64,000 nucleotides of DNA from SKLM01 sp964542755 (lineage in GTDB: Bacteria > Chloroflexota > Anaerolineae > B4-G1), in the NCBI GenBank assembly GCA_964542755.1, contig CAZIWL010000007.1:1-64000 (forward strand), read 5' to 3'. The translations under genes and the position numbers were made by a program. Shown here one piece after another: positions 24,537-32,744 of the stretch (the first letter of the stretch is position 1; the number at the start of each line of letters is the position of its first letter). The notes below the pieces were generated by a model. It did not search any database. It was not told the DNA's origin and saw only the letters and a program-made list of their open reading frames with translations.

Positions 24537-25439
24537 CTATCCGGGCATCACGTTCAAACCCCGGGACCGTAGACGCTCCCGGACCTCTTCAATCCTCTCC
24601 GGCCCGGGCGGTTGGATCTCTGGCATAGGACAATGCTTGCCCAACCGCTCATACTTATCGCGCCCGATCTCATGATACGGCAACACGTCAATTCCATCAA
24701 GGGCCGGAAGGCTGAGGGCGAGGGTGCCGATGGCGCGAAGACTCGACTCATCCTCGTTGATTCCCGGTATCAGCGGCACACGTAGAAGGATGTGCTCACC
24801 GTGCTGGGAGAGTGCACGCAGGTTTGCCAGGATGCGCTCGTTGGACACACCCGTGACCTCCCGGTGGCGCTGGTCGTCAACCAGTTTCAGATCGTACAGG
24901 AAAAGGTCCACGTCCTCCCGCAGCTCATCAAGCACAGTCCAGGGTCCAAAGCCGCAGGTGTCCAGACAGGTGTGAACCCCCTCTCGGCGGCAAGCCGCCA
25001 GGAGACCGCGCAAAAAGTCCGGCTGGGACAGCGGTTCACCCCCTGAAAACGTGACGCCACCCTCGGACGTATCATAGAAAGGTGCGTCACGCAGGATCTC
25101 GTCCACCACCTCGCCGACGGTCATCTCCCGGCCCACCATCTCACGTGCCTCGGCGTAGCAGACCTCGACACAGGCCCCGCAGCGGGTGCAGCGCCTCCTG
25201 TCCGTGGTCATGTCACACTCATCGGATGCGATAGCGCCCTGCTTGCAGACAGCGACACAGGCCTGGCATCCGATACACCGTCCAGGGCGCAGGATCAGCT
25301 CCGGCGCGAGTAACTGTCCCTCGGGGTTATGACACCACCAGCAGTGCAGGGGGCAACCCTTGAGAAACACCGTGGTCCGAATCCCCGGGCCGTCGTGTAT
25401 CGAGAACTTCTTGATGTCAAAGACGATTCCGCTCAACAT
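24537..25439 (-). CDS. hypE: Glycyl-radical enzyme activase (radical SAM), HypD activator
   Basis: A 300-aa radical-SAM enzyme that generates the glycyl radical on its partner. The site-differentiated [4Fe-4S] motif is C29-x3-C33-x2-C36 (GCPLHCWWC), after GIVFDIKKFSIHDGPGIRTTVFLKG. Two further ferredoxin-like clusters follow (CIGCQACVAVC and CTRCGACVEVC), as in activases of dehydratase-type glycyl radical enzymes. TFSGGEPLSQ is the SAM-binding GGE motif. It precedes hypD by 83 bp on the same strand. The ATG at 25439 has GAGGT only 1 nt upstream; a stronger AAGGAGGT lies about 25 nt upstream without a start codon at useful spacing. Confidence 0.92.
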   Translation of the reverse strand: MLSGIVFDIKKFSIHDGPGIRTTVFLKGCPLHCWWCHNPEGQLLAPELILRPGRCIGCQACVAVCKQGAIASDECDMTTDRRRCTRCGACVEVCYAEAREMVGREMTVGEVVDEILRDAPFYDTSEGGVTFSGGEPLSQPDFLRGLLAACRREGVHTCLDTCGFGPWTVLDELREDVDLFLYDLKLVDDQRHREVTGVSNERILANLRALSQHGEHILLRVPLIPGINEDESSLRAIGTLALSLPALDGIDVLPYHEIGRDKYERLGKHCPMPEIQPPGPERIEEVRERLRSRGLNVMPG

Positions 25440-25570
25440 GACCTCAGTCCCTGGTGCCCCAAACCTCCTTGCTCAGAACCGGGCGGCGACAGCCAGCTTG
25501 TCGGAGTCTTCGCTGGCCCCCTCAGCAGCACGGGGGCTGCGCAGGTGTCGAAGGGCCATCCGATCCATCA
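25440..25570 (-). promoter_or_regulatory. Structured leader of hypE-hypD unit
   Basis: Between the upstream terminator and hypE lies about 130 nt with a GC-only hairpin (GCCCCC at 25516-25521 against GGGGGC at 25532-25537) and a strong, apparently orphan AAGGAGGT about 25 nt before the ATG. No convincing -35/-10 pair was found. It may hold the unit's promoter and an mRNA-level control element. Confidence 0.35.
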
Positions 25571-25603
25571 AAGCGAAACCGCCAGACTGGTTGATCTGGC
25601 GGT
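25571..25603 (-). terminator. Intrinsic terminator after hydroxyproline epimerase gene
   Basis: On the minus strand, ACCGCCAGA (25603-25595), 8-nt loop, TCTGGCGGT (25586-25578), then a T-rich tail. The nine-base-pair stem is perfect. It lies 55 nt after the epimerase stop and separates the liv-epimerase unit from hypE-hypD, or acts as an attenuator between them. Confidence 0.7.
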
Positions 25604-25658
25604 GTAGGGTCCTCTCCTATCTCGTCCGGCAGGCATGTGGAACCCGGGGCCCGATGCC

Positions 25659-26672
25659 CTACGGGGATCCTCCCTCCAGCAAGAAGCCGGACTTGAGCGG
25701 ATCGTCACGGTCCACGACGAAGTGCTGGAAGCCTGTCACGTAGGCTCGACCGGCAATCTCGGGTATCACCGCGTCGAAGGTTCCTACTTTCGTCTCTCGG
25801 AGCAGGCGGCCCGTGAAGCGCGTGCCCAAAATGCTCTCGTTCACAAAAGGCTCGTCCAGCCCGAGATGTCCCTTCGCGTACAATGCCGCCATCTTGGCGC
25901 TCGTTCCGGTGCCACACGGGGACCGGTCCGCCTGCGACTCGCCGAAGATGACGACGTTGCGGCAGTCCACGTCGTCTTGTGGTCTGTCCTCATAGATCTC
26001 CACCAGGTCGATAGCGTCGATGTGGGGAGCCGTGGGATGGACCACGTCGAGCTGCTCGTTGACCGCTGTCAGGATCTCCATGCCCTTGGCCGTGAGCTCT
26101 GCGAGGTTGGCCCGCTCCACTGGAAGGCCCAACTCCCCGGCGGGCACGAGGGCGAAGAAGTTCCCTCCAAATGACACGTCCACCGTCAACCGACCCGAAG
26201 AGAGCTCAAGCTCGAGATCGTGCCGGTACAGGAAGGCGGGCACATTCTCCACCGCGATTTCGCCAACTCGACCGTCTTCCACCTGAGCACGGGCGCGTAC
26301 CAGCCCTGCGGGTGTGTCCAGCACGACGTCTGTCTCTGGCTCCTCGGCGGGGACGACGCCCGTTGCGAGTGCAGCGGCCACGGCCCCGATGGAGCCGTGC
26401 CCGCACATTGCCAGATAACCCCCTGTGTCCATGAAAACCACGCCTAGATCTGCTTCGGGGGAGGCCGGCGCCATCAGAATGGCGCCGAACATGTCTGCAT
26501 GCCCGCGAGGTTCGTGCAAGAGCGTAGTACGGATGGTGTCGTATGCTTGCTGAAGCCGCTCGCGCCTTTCCGCCATGGTGCCGGGCAGGAACGGAACGCC
26601 GCCGACAACTACGCGGGTCGGCTCACCCGCTGTGTGTGTGTCGACGGTGGTGAACACGTGCTCGTACGTCAT
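25659..26672 (-). CDS. 4-hydroxyproline 2-epimerase / proline racemase family
   Basis: A 337-aa cofactor-independent racemase fold. Both catalytic cysteines are present: Cys90 in AMCGHGSIG and Cys253 in DRSPCGTGTSA. A two-Cys enzyme is expected to epimerise or racemise; the related trans-3-hydroxyproline dehydratases have Thr or Ser at the first position. In this locus the likely reaction is trans-4-hydroxy-L-proline to cis-4-hydroxy-D-proline, feeding the FAD dehydrogenase; proline racemase is the alternative. The ATG at 26672 overlaps the livG stop as ATGA and has GGGAG upstream; an in-frame GTG two codons earlier is less likely. A terminator follows. Confidence 0.87.
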   Translation of the reverse strand: MTYEHVFTTVDTHTAGEPTRVVVGGVPFLPGTMAERRERLQQAYDTIRTTLLHEPRGHADMFGAILMAPASPEADLGVVFMDTGGYLAMCGHGSIGAVAAALATGVVPAEEPETDVVLDTPAGLVRARAQVEDGRVGEIAVENVPAFLYRHDLELELSSGRLTVDVSFGGNFFALVPAGELGLPVERANLAELTAKGMEILTAVNEQLDVVHPTAPHIDAIDLVEIYEDRPQDDVDCRNVVIFGESQADRSPCGTGTSAKMAALYAKGHLGLDEPFVNESILGTRFTGRLLRETKVGTFDAVIPEIAGRAYVTGFQHFVVDRDDPLKSGFLLEGGSP

Positions 26673-27448
26673 TCCCACTCCCTGCTTCCCGAGGCGGCGT
26701 CCCCACCCAGGTACGCCTCAATCACGTGGGGATCGTTCTGCACGGCCGTCGGCTCTCCGGAGGCAATCACTTTTCCTGCGTCGAGAACGTAGACGTACTC
26801 GCAGACGCCGCTGATCACGCGCATCTTGTGCTCGACGATCATCATCGTCTTCCCTTCAGCATGGATGTCCTTGAGGAGCTCCATGATCTGATCCGTGAGG
26901 GCTAGATCGACGCCCGCTGTGGGCTCGTCCAACAGGAGGAGGTCGGCGTCGGTCATCAGGGTCTGAGCGATGGCCAGAAGCTTGACCTGACCTCCGGACA
27001 GACTTCCGGTTACCTCATCTCGCTGATCCAGGAGCCCCACCCGGTCCAGCAACGCCTCGGCCCGCTCGATTTGCTGCTTGCCCTGACGCCGAACGGCAGG
27101 CCAACGCAACAGGACTGCCAGGGGATTCTCCCCCGTCAGCCGCTGACCAGCCACCAGCATGTTTTCCATCACGGTCATGTCCCGAGGAACCTGTGGGATC
27201 TGGAAGGAGCGAACCATGCCGCGATTGGCAATGCTGTGGGGAGGGAGATCGCCGATGGAGTTGCCCCGGAGCTCCACGGTGCCCCTGTCCTGCTCGTAGA
27301 AACCCGTGATCACATTGAAGAGCGTTGTCTTGCCCGACCCGTTCGGCCCAATAAGGCCCGTGATGGACCCCTCTTTGACGCTGAGAGAGACAGCGCTCAA
27401 GGCCTGAAGGCCGCCGAACGCCTTGTGGATATCGTTGATTTCTAGCAT
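26669..27448 (-). CDS. livG: Branched-chain-type amino acid ABC transporter ATPase LivG
   Basis: A 259-aa ABC ATPase of the HAAT (Liv) importer family. Walker A GPNGSGKT (34-41), signature LSGGQVKLLAIAQ, Walker B LLLLDEPTAGVD and H-loop IVEHKM. The insertion around PPHSIANRGMVRSFQIPQVPRDMTVMENM is typical of LivG rather than LivF. It begins inside the livM stop (TGATG overlap) with GAGGGAGG upstream, and its stop overlaps the epimerase start. Context suggests hydroxyproline or proline uptake. Confidence 0.93.
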   Translation of the reverse strand: MLEINDIHKAFGGLQALSAVSLSVKEGSITGLIGPNGSGKTTLFNVITGFYEQDRGTVELRGNSIGDLPPHSIANRGMVRSFQIPQVPRDMTVMENMLVAGQRLTGENPLAVLLRWPAVRRQGKQQIERAEALLDRVGLLDQRDEVTGSLSGGQVKLLAIAQTLMTDADLLLLDEPTAGVDLALTDQIMELLKDIHAEGKTMMIVEHKMRVISGVCEYVYVLDAGKVIASGEPTAVQNDPHVIEAYLGGDAASGSREWE

Positions 27449-28359
27449 CAGCTGCCTCCCTCCTCTTTCCCATAGGAGACCACGTGCCTACGCTCTGGAA
27501 GGATGCCCTGTGGTCGCGCCACGACAAACCCGATCGTCAAGACACCTATCGACAGCGTCCGCAAGGCGGCCACGAGGCTGCTGGGTAGGTAGAGGTAGTC
27601 CTTGAGGAGTCGCGTCGAGGTATTGAGCAAGGTGATGACAAGAGCACCAAGGAGGACTCCTTTTGCATTGCCCGAACCACCGACGATCATCATCGTCCAG
27701 ATCAAGAACGTCACATCGGGTGCAAACGTCTCAGGACTGATGAAGGTGATGTAGTGCGCGTATAGACTTCCACCCAGAGCTGCCACCAGGCCGCCGACGA
27801 TCATCGCCAGGGCCTTGAAGCGGAAGACGTCCTTGCCCAAGGCCTCCATGAGATCCTCCGCCTCGCGGAGGCCGCGCAGGACCCTCCCAAAGGGCGAGCG
27901 GTTCAGTCGCTCCAGGGCGAAGTAGACTGCCGCCAGGCAGACCACCACGAACACGAGATAGAAGAGGGTGTAACTGTCGCCGAAGAGCGAGGAGAGCGGG
28001 CGAGGGATGCCGCGAATTCCGAACGGGCCCTCAGCCAGCCATTTCTCGTTGTTCACGAAAAGGCGCAGGCTCTCGGCCGCTGCGATGCTCACGATCGCCC
28101 AGTAATCGGCCCTCAGGTTGTGGGAGGGCAGGGCGATGATTAACGCGAAGATCGACGAGACGACCATACCGGCAAGCACCCCGAAGACAAAGGGCACGCC
28201 CGCCATGTACATCATCGCCGATGTGTATGCTCCGATCAGCATGAAAGCCGCTTGACCGAAGTTGGAGAGACCCGTCAGGCCGACCTGGAAGTTCAGGCTG
28301 AGGGCTACGATGGCGAAGATACCCGTCATAACCAGGAAATGAATCAGAAATGCTAGCAC
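27448..28359 (-). CDS. livM: ABC importer permease LivM
   Basis: A 303-aa membrane permease with about eight to ten helices and the LivM signature region NFGQAAFMLIGAYTSA and GRVLRGLREAEDLMEALGKDVFRFK. The GTG at 28359 has AAAGGAG 7 nt upstream, lies 1 nt after the livH stop, and opens on LAFLIHFLVMTGIFAIVALSLN. An upstream in-frame ATG would add 43 Ser-rich residues that lie inside livH and look like a shadow frame. Partner of livH, livG, livF and livJ. Confidence 0.9.
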   Translation of the reverse strand: MLAFLIHFLVMTGIFAIVALSLNFQVGLTGLSNFGQAAFMLIGAYTSAMMYMAGVPFVFGVLAGMVVSSIFALIIALPSHNLRADYWAIVSIAAAESLRLFVNNEKWLAEGPFGIRGIPRPLSSLFGDSYTLFYLVFVVVCLAAVYFALERLNRSPFGRVLRGLREAEDLMEALGKDVFRFKALAMIVGGLVAALGGSLYAHYITFISPETFAPDVTFLIWTMMIVGGSGNAKGVLLGALVITLLNTSTRLLKDYLYLPSSLVAALRTLSIGVLTIGFVVARPQGILPERRHVVSYGKEEGGS

Positions 28360-28360
28360 G

Positions 28361-29239
28361 TTATGACTCCTTTCTTCCCAGGACGCCACTAGGTCGGATG
28401 AGGAGGGTGAGGATGAGGACGATGAAGGCCAGTGCGGGCTTGTACCGCACCGGGAACTGGAAACCGCCGATGTTGATGGCAATGCCAATGTTTTCGGCGG
28501 CTGCGAAAATCAGCGATCCAACCATCGCCCCATAGACGTTGCCGATGCCCCCGAGGATGACCACACAGAAGGTCGCCAGGAGGATGACCTGGCCCATGCT
28601 CGGACGGAGCTGGGTCTCCAGGCCGATCAGGATCCCGCCGATGGCTGCGAAGGCGCACGCAAGGAACCAGACGTACAGCACCACGCGTTCGGTGTCGATC
28701 CCTGTTGCCTCGGCCAGCTCCCGATTGTCCGAGGTGGCGCGGATCGATCGCCCCAGATTCGTCCGATGAAGGAAGAGGTGGAAGCCGAGCATAGCGACGC
28801 CGGCGACGACCACGATCAGAATGCGGATCGGGGTCACTGTGGCCCCTAGAATCGTCAGCGGCTCCTGGACACCCAGGCCGTAGTCCTTAATCTGGCCGCC
28901 CCAGAAGACCTGTACCAGGCTGCGGATGCCCTGTGCCAGCCCGATGGATGCGACCATCCGAATGAACGCGCTGCTCTCCCGCAGCCATTGGAAGATCGCG
29001 CGATCGGTGAGCATGCCCAGAATCCCGGTGATGATGACTGCCAGGACGGCGGCCAGGATGAGGGGCATCCCGAGGCCTACGGAGAACAGCAGAGCGAGAT
29101 AGGCGCCTAACGTGGCGAATGAATTCTGAGCGAAGCTGGCGAAATCGAGAAGATCATACACCAGGGTCAGACTGATGCCGATCAGAGCTAGCTCGCTGGC
29201 TCGAGTCAGGATGTTGAAGATAAGCTGCGTTATTTGCAC
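28361..29239 (-). CDS. livH: ABC importer permease LivH
   Basis: A 292-aa permease with the LivH hallmarks LTLVYDLLDFASFAQNSFATLGAYLAL and GRSIRATSDNRELAEATGIDTERV, and VILGGIGNVYGAMVGSLIFAAAEN near the C-terminus. Start is a GTG with GGAGGAGGT 5 nt upstream; the longer frame to 29323 runs through the livJ-livH hairpin and is not used. Forms the membrane channel with LivM. Confidence 0.9.
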   Translation of the reverse strand: MQITQLIFNILTRASELALIGISLTLVYDLLDFASFAQNSFATLGAYLALLFSVGLGMPLILAAVLAVIITGILGMLTDRAIFQWLRESSAFIRMVASIGLAQGIRSLVQVFWGGQIKDYGLGVQEPLTILGATVTPIRILIVVVAGVAMLGFHLFLHRTNLGRSIRATSDNRELAEATGIDTERVVLYVWFLACAFAAIGGILIGLETQLRPSMGQVILLATFCVVILGGIGNVYGAMVGSLIFAAAENIGIAINIGGFQFPVRYKPALAFIVLILTLLIRPSGVLGRKES

Positions 29240-29291
29240 GTCGACCTCCTCCAAGTCAGGAGCGGGTTGCAGGGGGATGAGATAGACGACA

Positions 29292-29321
29292 GGGCAGCGC
29301 GCCCCGAGGAGCGCGCTGCCC
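29292..29321 (-). terminator. Perfect 11-bp hairpin between livJ and livH
   Basis: GGGCAGCGCGC and its exact complement (29292-29302 and 29311-29321) with an 8-nt loop, 13 nt after the livJ stop, without a T-run. In many importers a hairpin here raises the level of binding-protein mRNA over permease mRNA by blocking 3' decay or causing partial termination; the same is inferred here. Confidence 0.65.
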
Positions 29322-29334
29322 ACGGCCTTCAGTT

Positions 29335-30456
29335 CTACTGGTTGTACAACTCCACGTGACCGTCGGTATAGATCAATTCGTCGTACGGCTGCTCCAGGCG
29401 CTGACCGTTCTCATCGAACTCAAGATCACCGGTGGCGGCATCGTACCCCTTCGCCACCTCGGGGAGCGTGTTCTTGATGGACTCCGCGTCGGTGCCCCCT
29501 TCCCGCATCGCCAGCGCGATCAGCCACGCGGCATCGTACGCCAGGTAGCTGAAGGGGCCGCCGGGTTCCTCACCGAACTTCTCCTTGAAGGCCTCGGTGA
29601 AAGCCTGACCCGCCGGCATGTGGTACGCTGGCTCCAGGCCGATGTGCCCGTCGACAGTCTGGGGGTCGGCGACGCCTGTGCACATGGTCAAGTAGCCACC
29701 GATCCACTGGGCTTCCGCGCCCATCTCCATCGCCTGCTTGGTCAGGATCTTCGACTCCTCGCCGTAGGCCGTGTAGAGGATCGCCTCAGGATCCCCTTCG
29801 AATAGCCTCTGCAGCTCGGCTCGGTAGTCCGTCTGGGCCAGCGGGTACTCGATGATGGTCGTGATTTCGCCGCCGTTCTCCTCGAAGGTCTTGACCATCC
29901 ATTCCTCCATCCCGATCCCGAAGGGGTTGTTCGGTACCAGGATGGCAGCCTTGGTGTAGCCTTCATCCAGCGCCAGCTTAGCTTGCTCGGAACCCATCAG
30001 GTGATCCAGGCCGATGGTGCTGAAGAAGTAGTCGCCAACCTCGGCACACTTAGGGGACGTGGAGCCCGGGTTAACCATTACCACGCCCTGCTCCTGGGCG
30101 TAGGCTGCCGCTGGGAGGGTAACGCCGCTCGAGAAGATGCCGATGATAGCCGGGACCTTGTTGACGTCGATGAGCTTGTGAGCGGCATCGGTGCCAGCCT
30201 CGGGACGGGACTCGCTGTCCTCGAAAATCACCTTCAGGTCACGGCCGTCGATGCCTCCATCCGCGTTGATCTGCTCGACCGCCAACTCCACGCCACGGCG
30301 CTCATCAATACCCTCATGTGTCGATGCGCCCGTCAGGGGGAAGATCGCACCGATCGTCAGTTCGCCACCACCGCCTCCCAGCTGCCCACAGGCCGTCGTG
30401 GGGAGCAAGAGGACGACAACCACTAGTAGCGCAACAAGCTTGTGCAGGGTCTTCAC
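29335..30456 (-). CDS. livJ: ABC importer substrate-binding lipoprotein LivJ-like
   Basis: A 373-aa extracytoplasmic binding protein of the periplasmic-binding fold I Leu/Ile/Val type. The N-terminus is a lipoprotein signal with lipobox PTTAC, so Cys23 is lipidated. The mature protein opens LTIGAIFPLTGAST and contains GVELAVEQINADGGIDGRDLKVIFEDS, standard for the family. The GTG start has GAGGAGGT at ideal spacing. Ligand specificity is not readable; adjacency to epimerase, hypD and FAD dehydrogenase suggests hydroxyproline, proline or a related peptide product. Confidence 0.92.
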   Translation of the reverse strand: MKTLHKLVALLVVVVLLLPTTACGQLGGGGGELTIGAIFPLTGASTHEGIDERRGVELAVEQINADGGIDGRDLKVIFEDSESRPEAGTDAAHKLIDVNKVPAIIGIFSSGVTLPAAAYAQEQGVVMVNPGSTSPKCAEVGDYFFSTIGLDHLMGSEQAKLALDEGYTKAAILVPNNPFGIGMEEWMVKTFEENGGEITTIIEYPLAQTDYRAELQRLFEGDPEAILYTAYGEESKILTKQAMEMGAEAQWIGGYLTMCTGVADPQTVDGHIGLEPAYHMPAGQAFTEAFKEKFGEEPGGPFSYLAYDAAWLIALAMREGGTDAESIKNTLPEVAKGYDAATGDLEFDENGQRLEQPYDELIYTDGHVELYNQ

Positions 30457-30647
30457 TTCCTACCTCCTCGTGGATTCTACTGTACGCTCTCTCAGCGTCG
30501 TTCGTTGACGCTTGACAGTTCGAGGCGATCGTCTCGCTTCTGGTTCGGCACCACCTCCTTTCTTTGCCTGCGTCTCCGGAACCATTGGATGGTCGCTCCA
30601 CCATGTTGGGGGCGAGTCTCAAGGCTGCTCCGGTTCTAGGGGTGGAG

Positions 30648-31361
30648 CTACGCGCCGCCCAGGTAGGCGGCTTTAACCTGGGGATCCGCCCTCAGTTCTT
30701 CGACCGATCCCTCCAGAACAACATGACCGGACTCGATCACGTAGCCACGCTCGGCGACCGAGAATGCCATACGGGCATTCTGTTCCACGATGAGGATGGT
30801 CATGCCTTCCTCGTTCAGCTTCCGCGTAACGTCGAAGATCTCTTGTACGAGAAAGGGGGCCAGTCCCATGGAGGGCTCATCGAGAAGCAGAAGATCCACA
30901 TCGCTCATCAAGGCGCGGGCGATAGAGAGCATCTGACGCTCGCCACCGCTGAGGGTCCCGGCAAACTGAGTCGTCCGCTCCTCCAGGCGAGGGAACACGG
31001 AGTATACCCATTCCAGGTCTTCCTGGACGGCTTTCTGATCCCTGCGGGTGATTGCCCCCATCTTGAGATTCTCCAAGACGGTGAGGGTGGGGAAGACCTG
31101 GTGCCCATCCGGGACCAACACGAGTCCCTTTGTGACCAGTCGATGAGCCGGAGTGCCCTGAATCTCCTCGCCTCGGTACCTCACACGCCCAGATCGTGGG
31201 GACAGGAGGCCGCTGATGGACTTGAGTGTGGTGGTCTTGCCAGCTCCATTGGCACCGATCATCGTTACGATCTCACCCTCATCGACCGTCAGGGAGACCC
31301 CGAAGAGTGCCTGCATGTCGCCATAGGAGGTGTGGATGTCCTCGACTTCCAGGATGGCCAT
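30648..31361 (-). CDS. livF: ABC importer ATPase LivF
   Basis: A 237-aa ATPase with Walker A GANGAGKTT, signature LSGGERQMLSIARAL, Walker B LLLLDEPSMGLAP and ILIVEQNARMA, the LivF form. AAGGAG lies 5 nt before the ATG. It is the first gene after the perfect-consensus promoter at 31443-31471; livF-livJ-livH-livM-livG-epimerase is read as one unit. The 191-bp gap to livJ contains a small hairpin (AGCGTC/GACGCT) but no clear promoter. Confidence 0.92.
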   Translation of the reverse strand: MAILEVEDIHTSYGDMQALFGVSLTVDEGEIVTMIGANGAGKTTTLKSISGLLSPRSGRVRYRGEEIQGTPAHRLVTKGLVLVPDGHQVFPTLTVLENLKMGAITRRDQKAVQEDLEWVYSVFPRLEERTTQFAGTLSGGERQMLSIARALMSDVDLLLLDEPSMGLAPFLVQEIFDVTRKLNEEGMTILIVEQNARMAFSVAERGYVIESGHVVLEGSVEELRADPQVKAAYLGGA

Positions 31362-31442
31362 TGGTGCTCCTTCTCGATCTTGACTACGAAGCCCCCGGGA
31401 GAAGGGTTGTACCGTGGCGGGGTATGCGGCTGGTTAATTTCG

Positions 31443-31471
31443 ATTATATTCACGACACTTGAAGGTGTCAA
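31443..31471 (-). promoter_or_regulatory. Perfect consensus sigma70 promoter of liv-epimerase unit
   Basis: Minus strand: TTGACA (31471-31466), exactly 17 bp, TATAAT (31448-31443). Both hexamers match the consensus at all 12 positions. Predicted start near 31436, giving a 75-nt leader before livF. Confidence 0.88.
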
Positions 31472-31474
31472 GTG
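31456..31474 (-). promoter_or_regulatory. Palindromic operator overlapping -35 box
   Basis: CACTTGACACCTTCAAGTG reads as two perfect 7-bp half-sites (CACTTGA and TCAAGTG) around a 5-bp centre. It covers the whole -35 hexamer and half of the spacer, the position expected for a repressor. No candidate regulator gene lies in the window. Confidence 0.65.
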
Positions 31475-31584
31475 GGCATTCCTCCCGATAAACCGCGACA
31501 ACTCTCACCAGTCAGCCCCAAGCGTCGGAGGGCGAGCCCGCTGGCTCACCGTGCGTTGATCATCGTTCTTCGCTCTACAAAAAG

Positions 31585-32742
31585 CTACTTAAGCTTCTCT
31601 TCGGCACCAAACTCCCGATAGGGACTGAGCTCCTCAAGCGTTTCCTCATCCTCCGGCGTCAGGTCCTCCTGGACCAGACGGCAGAGCACAGATCCCAGGC
31701 CGGGCCCGAGCATGAAACCCTGACCGCACATGCCGACGGCGAAGATATAGCCCTCCAGTCCCTTGGAGCGTCCGACGATGGGGAAGCCATCGGGCGTCAT
31801 GGGATAGAGCCCGCGCCACGTTCGGCGAACTCGAATGTTCGCGAGCTTCGGCATTAGGCCGACCATCCGCGGCGCTATCATGGGCAGGAAATCTGAAGTC
31901 TCTCGGCGATCGGTCCCTACGATGGGGGGCTCGGGGGTGATACAGAACACCAGGGCTCCGGTTCCGTGCTGATAGAAGTAGTAGTTCTTCGAGCCCTCAG
32001 CCGGGCGCAGGTCGACGACCATAGGTTCGAGAAACCGTCTCACCGGTTCTGTGATGCCTGCCTCGTGGCTGTCCGGGGTCACCGGCGCGTCGAGCCCTGC
32101 CATCCGGGCCGCCTGTCGACCCCACGCTCCAGCCGCGTTAATGACTGTCTCCGTCGCGTATCCTCCCTGGTCCGTCCGGACGCCAACAACCTTGCCCCGT
32201 CGCGTAATGATGCCCGTGACTCTCTCGTTGAAGTGAAATCGTGCTCCGCGCTCCGCAGCACGCTTGTAGAAGGCGTGAGCACTGAGGAGCGGGGACGCGG
32301 AGCCGTCGCTGGGTGAGTAGGTACCGCCGATCAGGTTATTCCGGTTCAGCGAAGGGATGACGTCGAGCAGATCGTCCCGGTTCAGCCACTTGATCTCCAG
32401 CCCGAAGCCATGCTGGACGTCTAGCAGGTCCTTCAGGGCTTGTTCCTCCCGCTCGCGGTAGGCGACGAAGGAGTAGCCGCCCCGGTGCCACTCGATGTCA
32501 TCGCCGTAAGTCTCTTCCCATGTGGAGAAGACCTGAAGCGACTCGATGCATAGGCGAATCTTGGACCTGGCTGAGTGCGTGGCTCGGATGCCGCCGATGG
32601 CAGCCTTGTTGGACCCCTGCCCAGGACTGGCGAATTGGTCGATGACCAGGGGCTGGAGGCCTGCCTCGGCTAGAGAGAGAGCTGTCGGCAGTCCCACACT
32701 CCCCGCACCGATGATCACGGCGTCGTAGACTTTGGTGGTCAT
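31585..32742 (-). CDS. FAD-dependent amine dehydrogenase, D-hydroxyproline dehydrogenase beta-like
   Basis: A 385-aa DAO-family flavoprotein: FAD-binding IIGAGSVGLPTALSLAEAG (9-27), substrate region TYSPSDGSASPLLSAHAFYKRAAERGARF, and the C-terminal TPDGFPIVGRSKGLEGYIFAVGMCGQGFMLGPGLG. It resembles the beta subunits of sarcosine oxidase and of LhpB/HcnC-type D-hydroxyproline and cyanide-forming glycine dehydrogenases. The upstream Fe-S/FAD subunit lies 2 nt away, so the pair forms a complex passing electrons to an acceptor rather than to oxygen. With the epimerase nearby, cis-4-hydroxy-D-proline is the favoured substrate; sarcosine or D-proline are alternatives. Confidence 0.85.
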   Translation of the reverse strand: MTTKVYDAVIIGAGSVGLPTALSLAEAGLQPLVIDQFASPGQGSNKAAIGGIRATHSARSKIRLCIESLQVFSTWEETYGDDIEWHRGGYSFVAYREREEQALKDLLDVQHGFGLEIKWLNRDDLLDVIPSLNRNNLIGGTYSPSDGSASPLLSAHAFYKRAAERGARFHFNERVTGIITRRGKVVGVRTDQGGYATETVINAAGAWGRQAARMAGLDAPVTPDSHEAGITEPVRRFLEPMVVDLRPAEGSKNYYFYQHGTGALVFCITPEPPIVGTDRRETSDFLPMIAPRMVGLMPKLANIRVRRTWRGLYPMTPDGFPIVGRSKGLEGYIFAVGMCGQGFMLGPGLGSVLCRLVQEDLTPEDEETLEELSPYREFGAEEKLK

Positions 32743-32744
32743 GC

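Noticed and set aside
30457..30647. Short GTG-started ORF with AAAGGAGGTG between livF and livJ
   Set aside because: The start codon sits inside the ribosome-binding tract, too close to be used, and the peptide has no recognisable feature.
26669..31361. LivG/LivF as the missing ATPase for the ABC-2 exporter permease at 39411
   Set aside because: Both have importer-type features and are embedded in a complete Liv operon.
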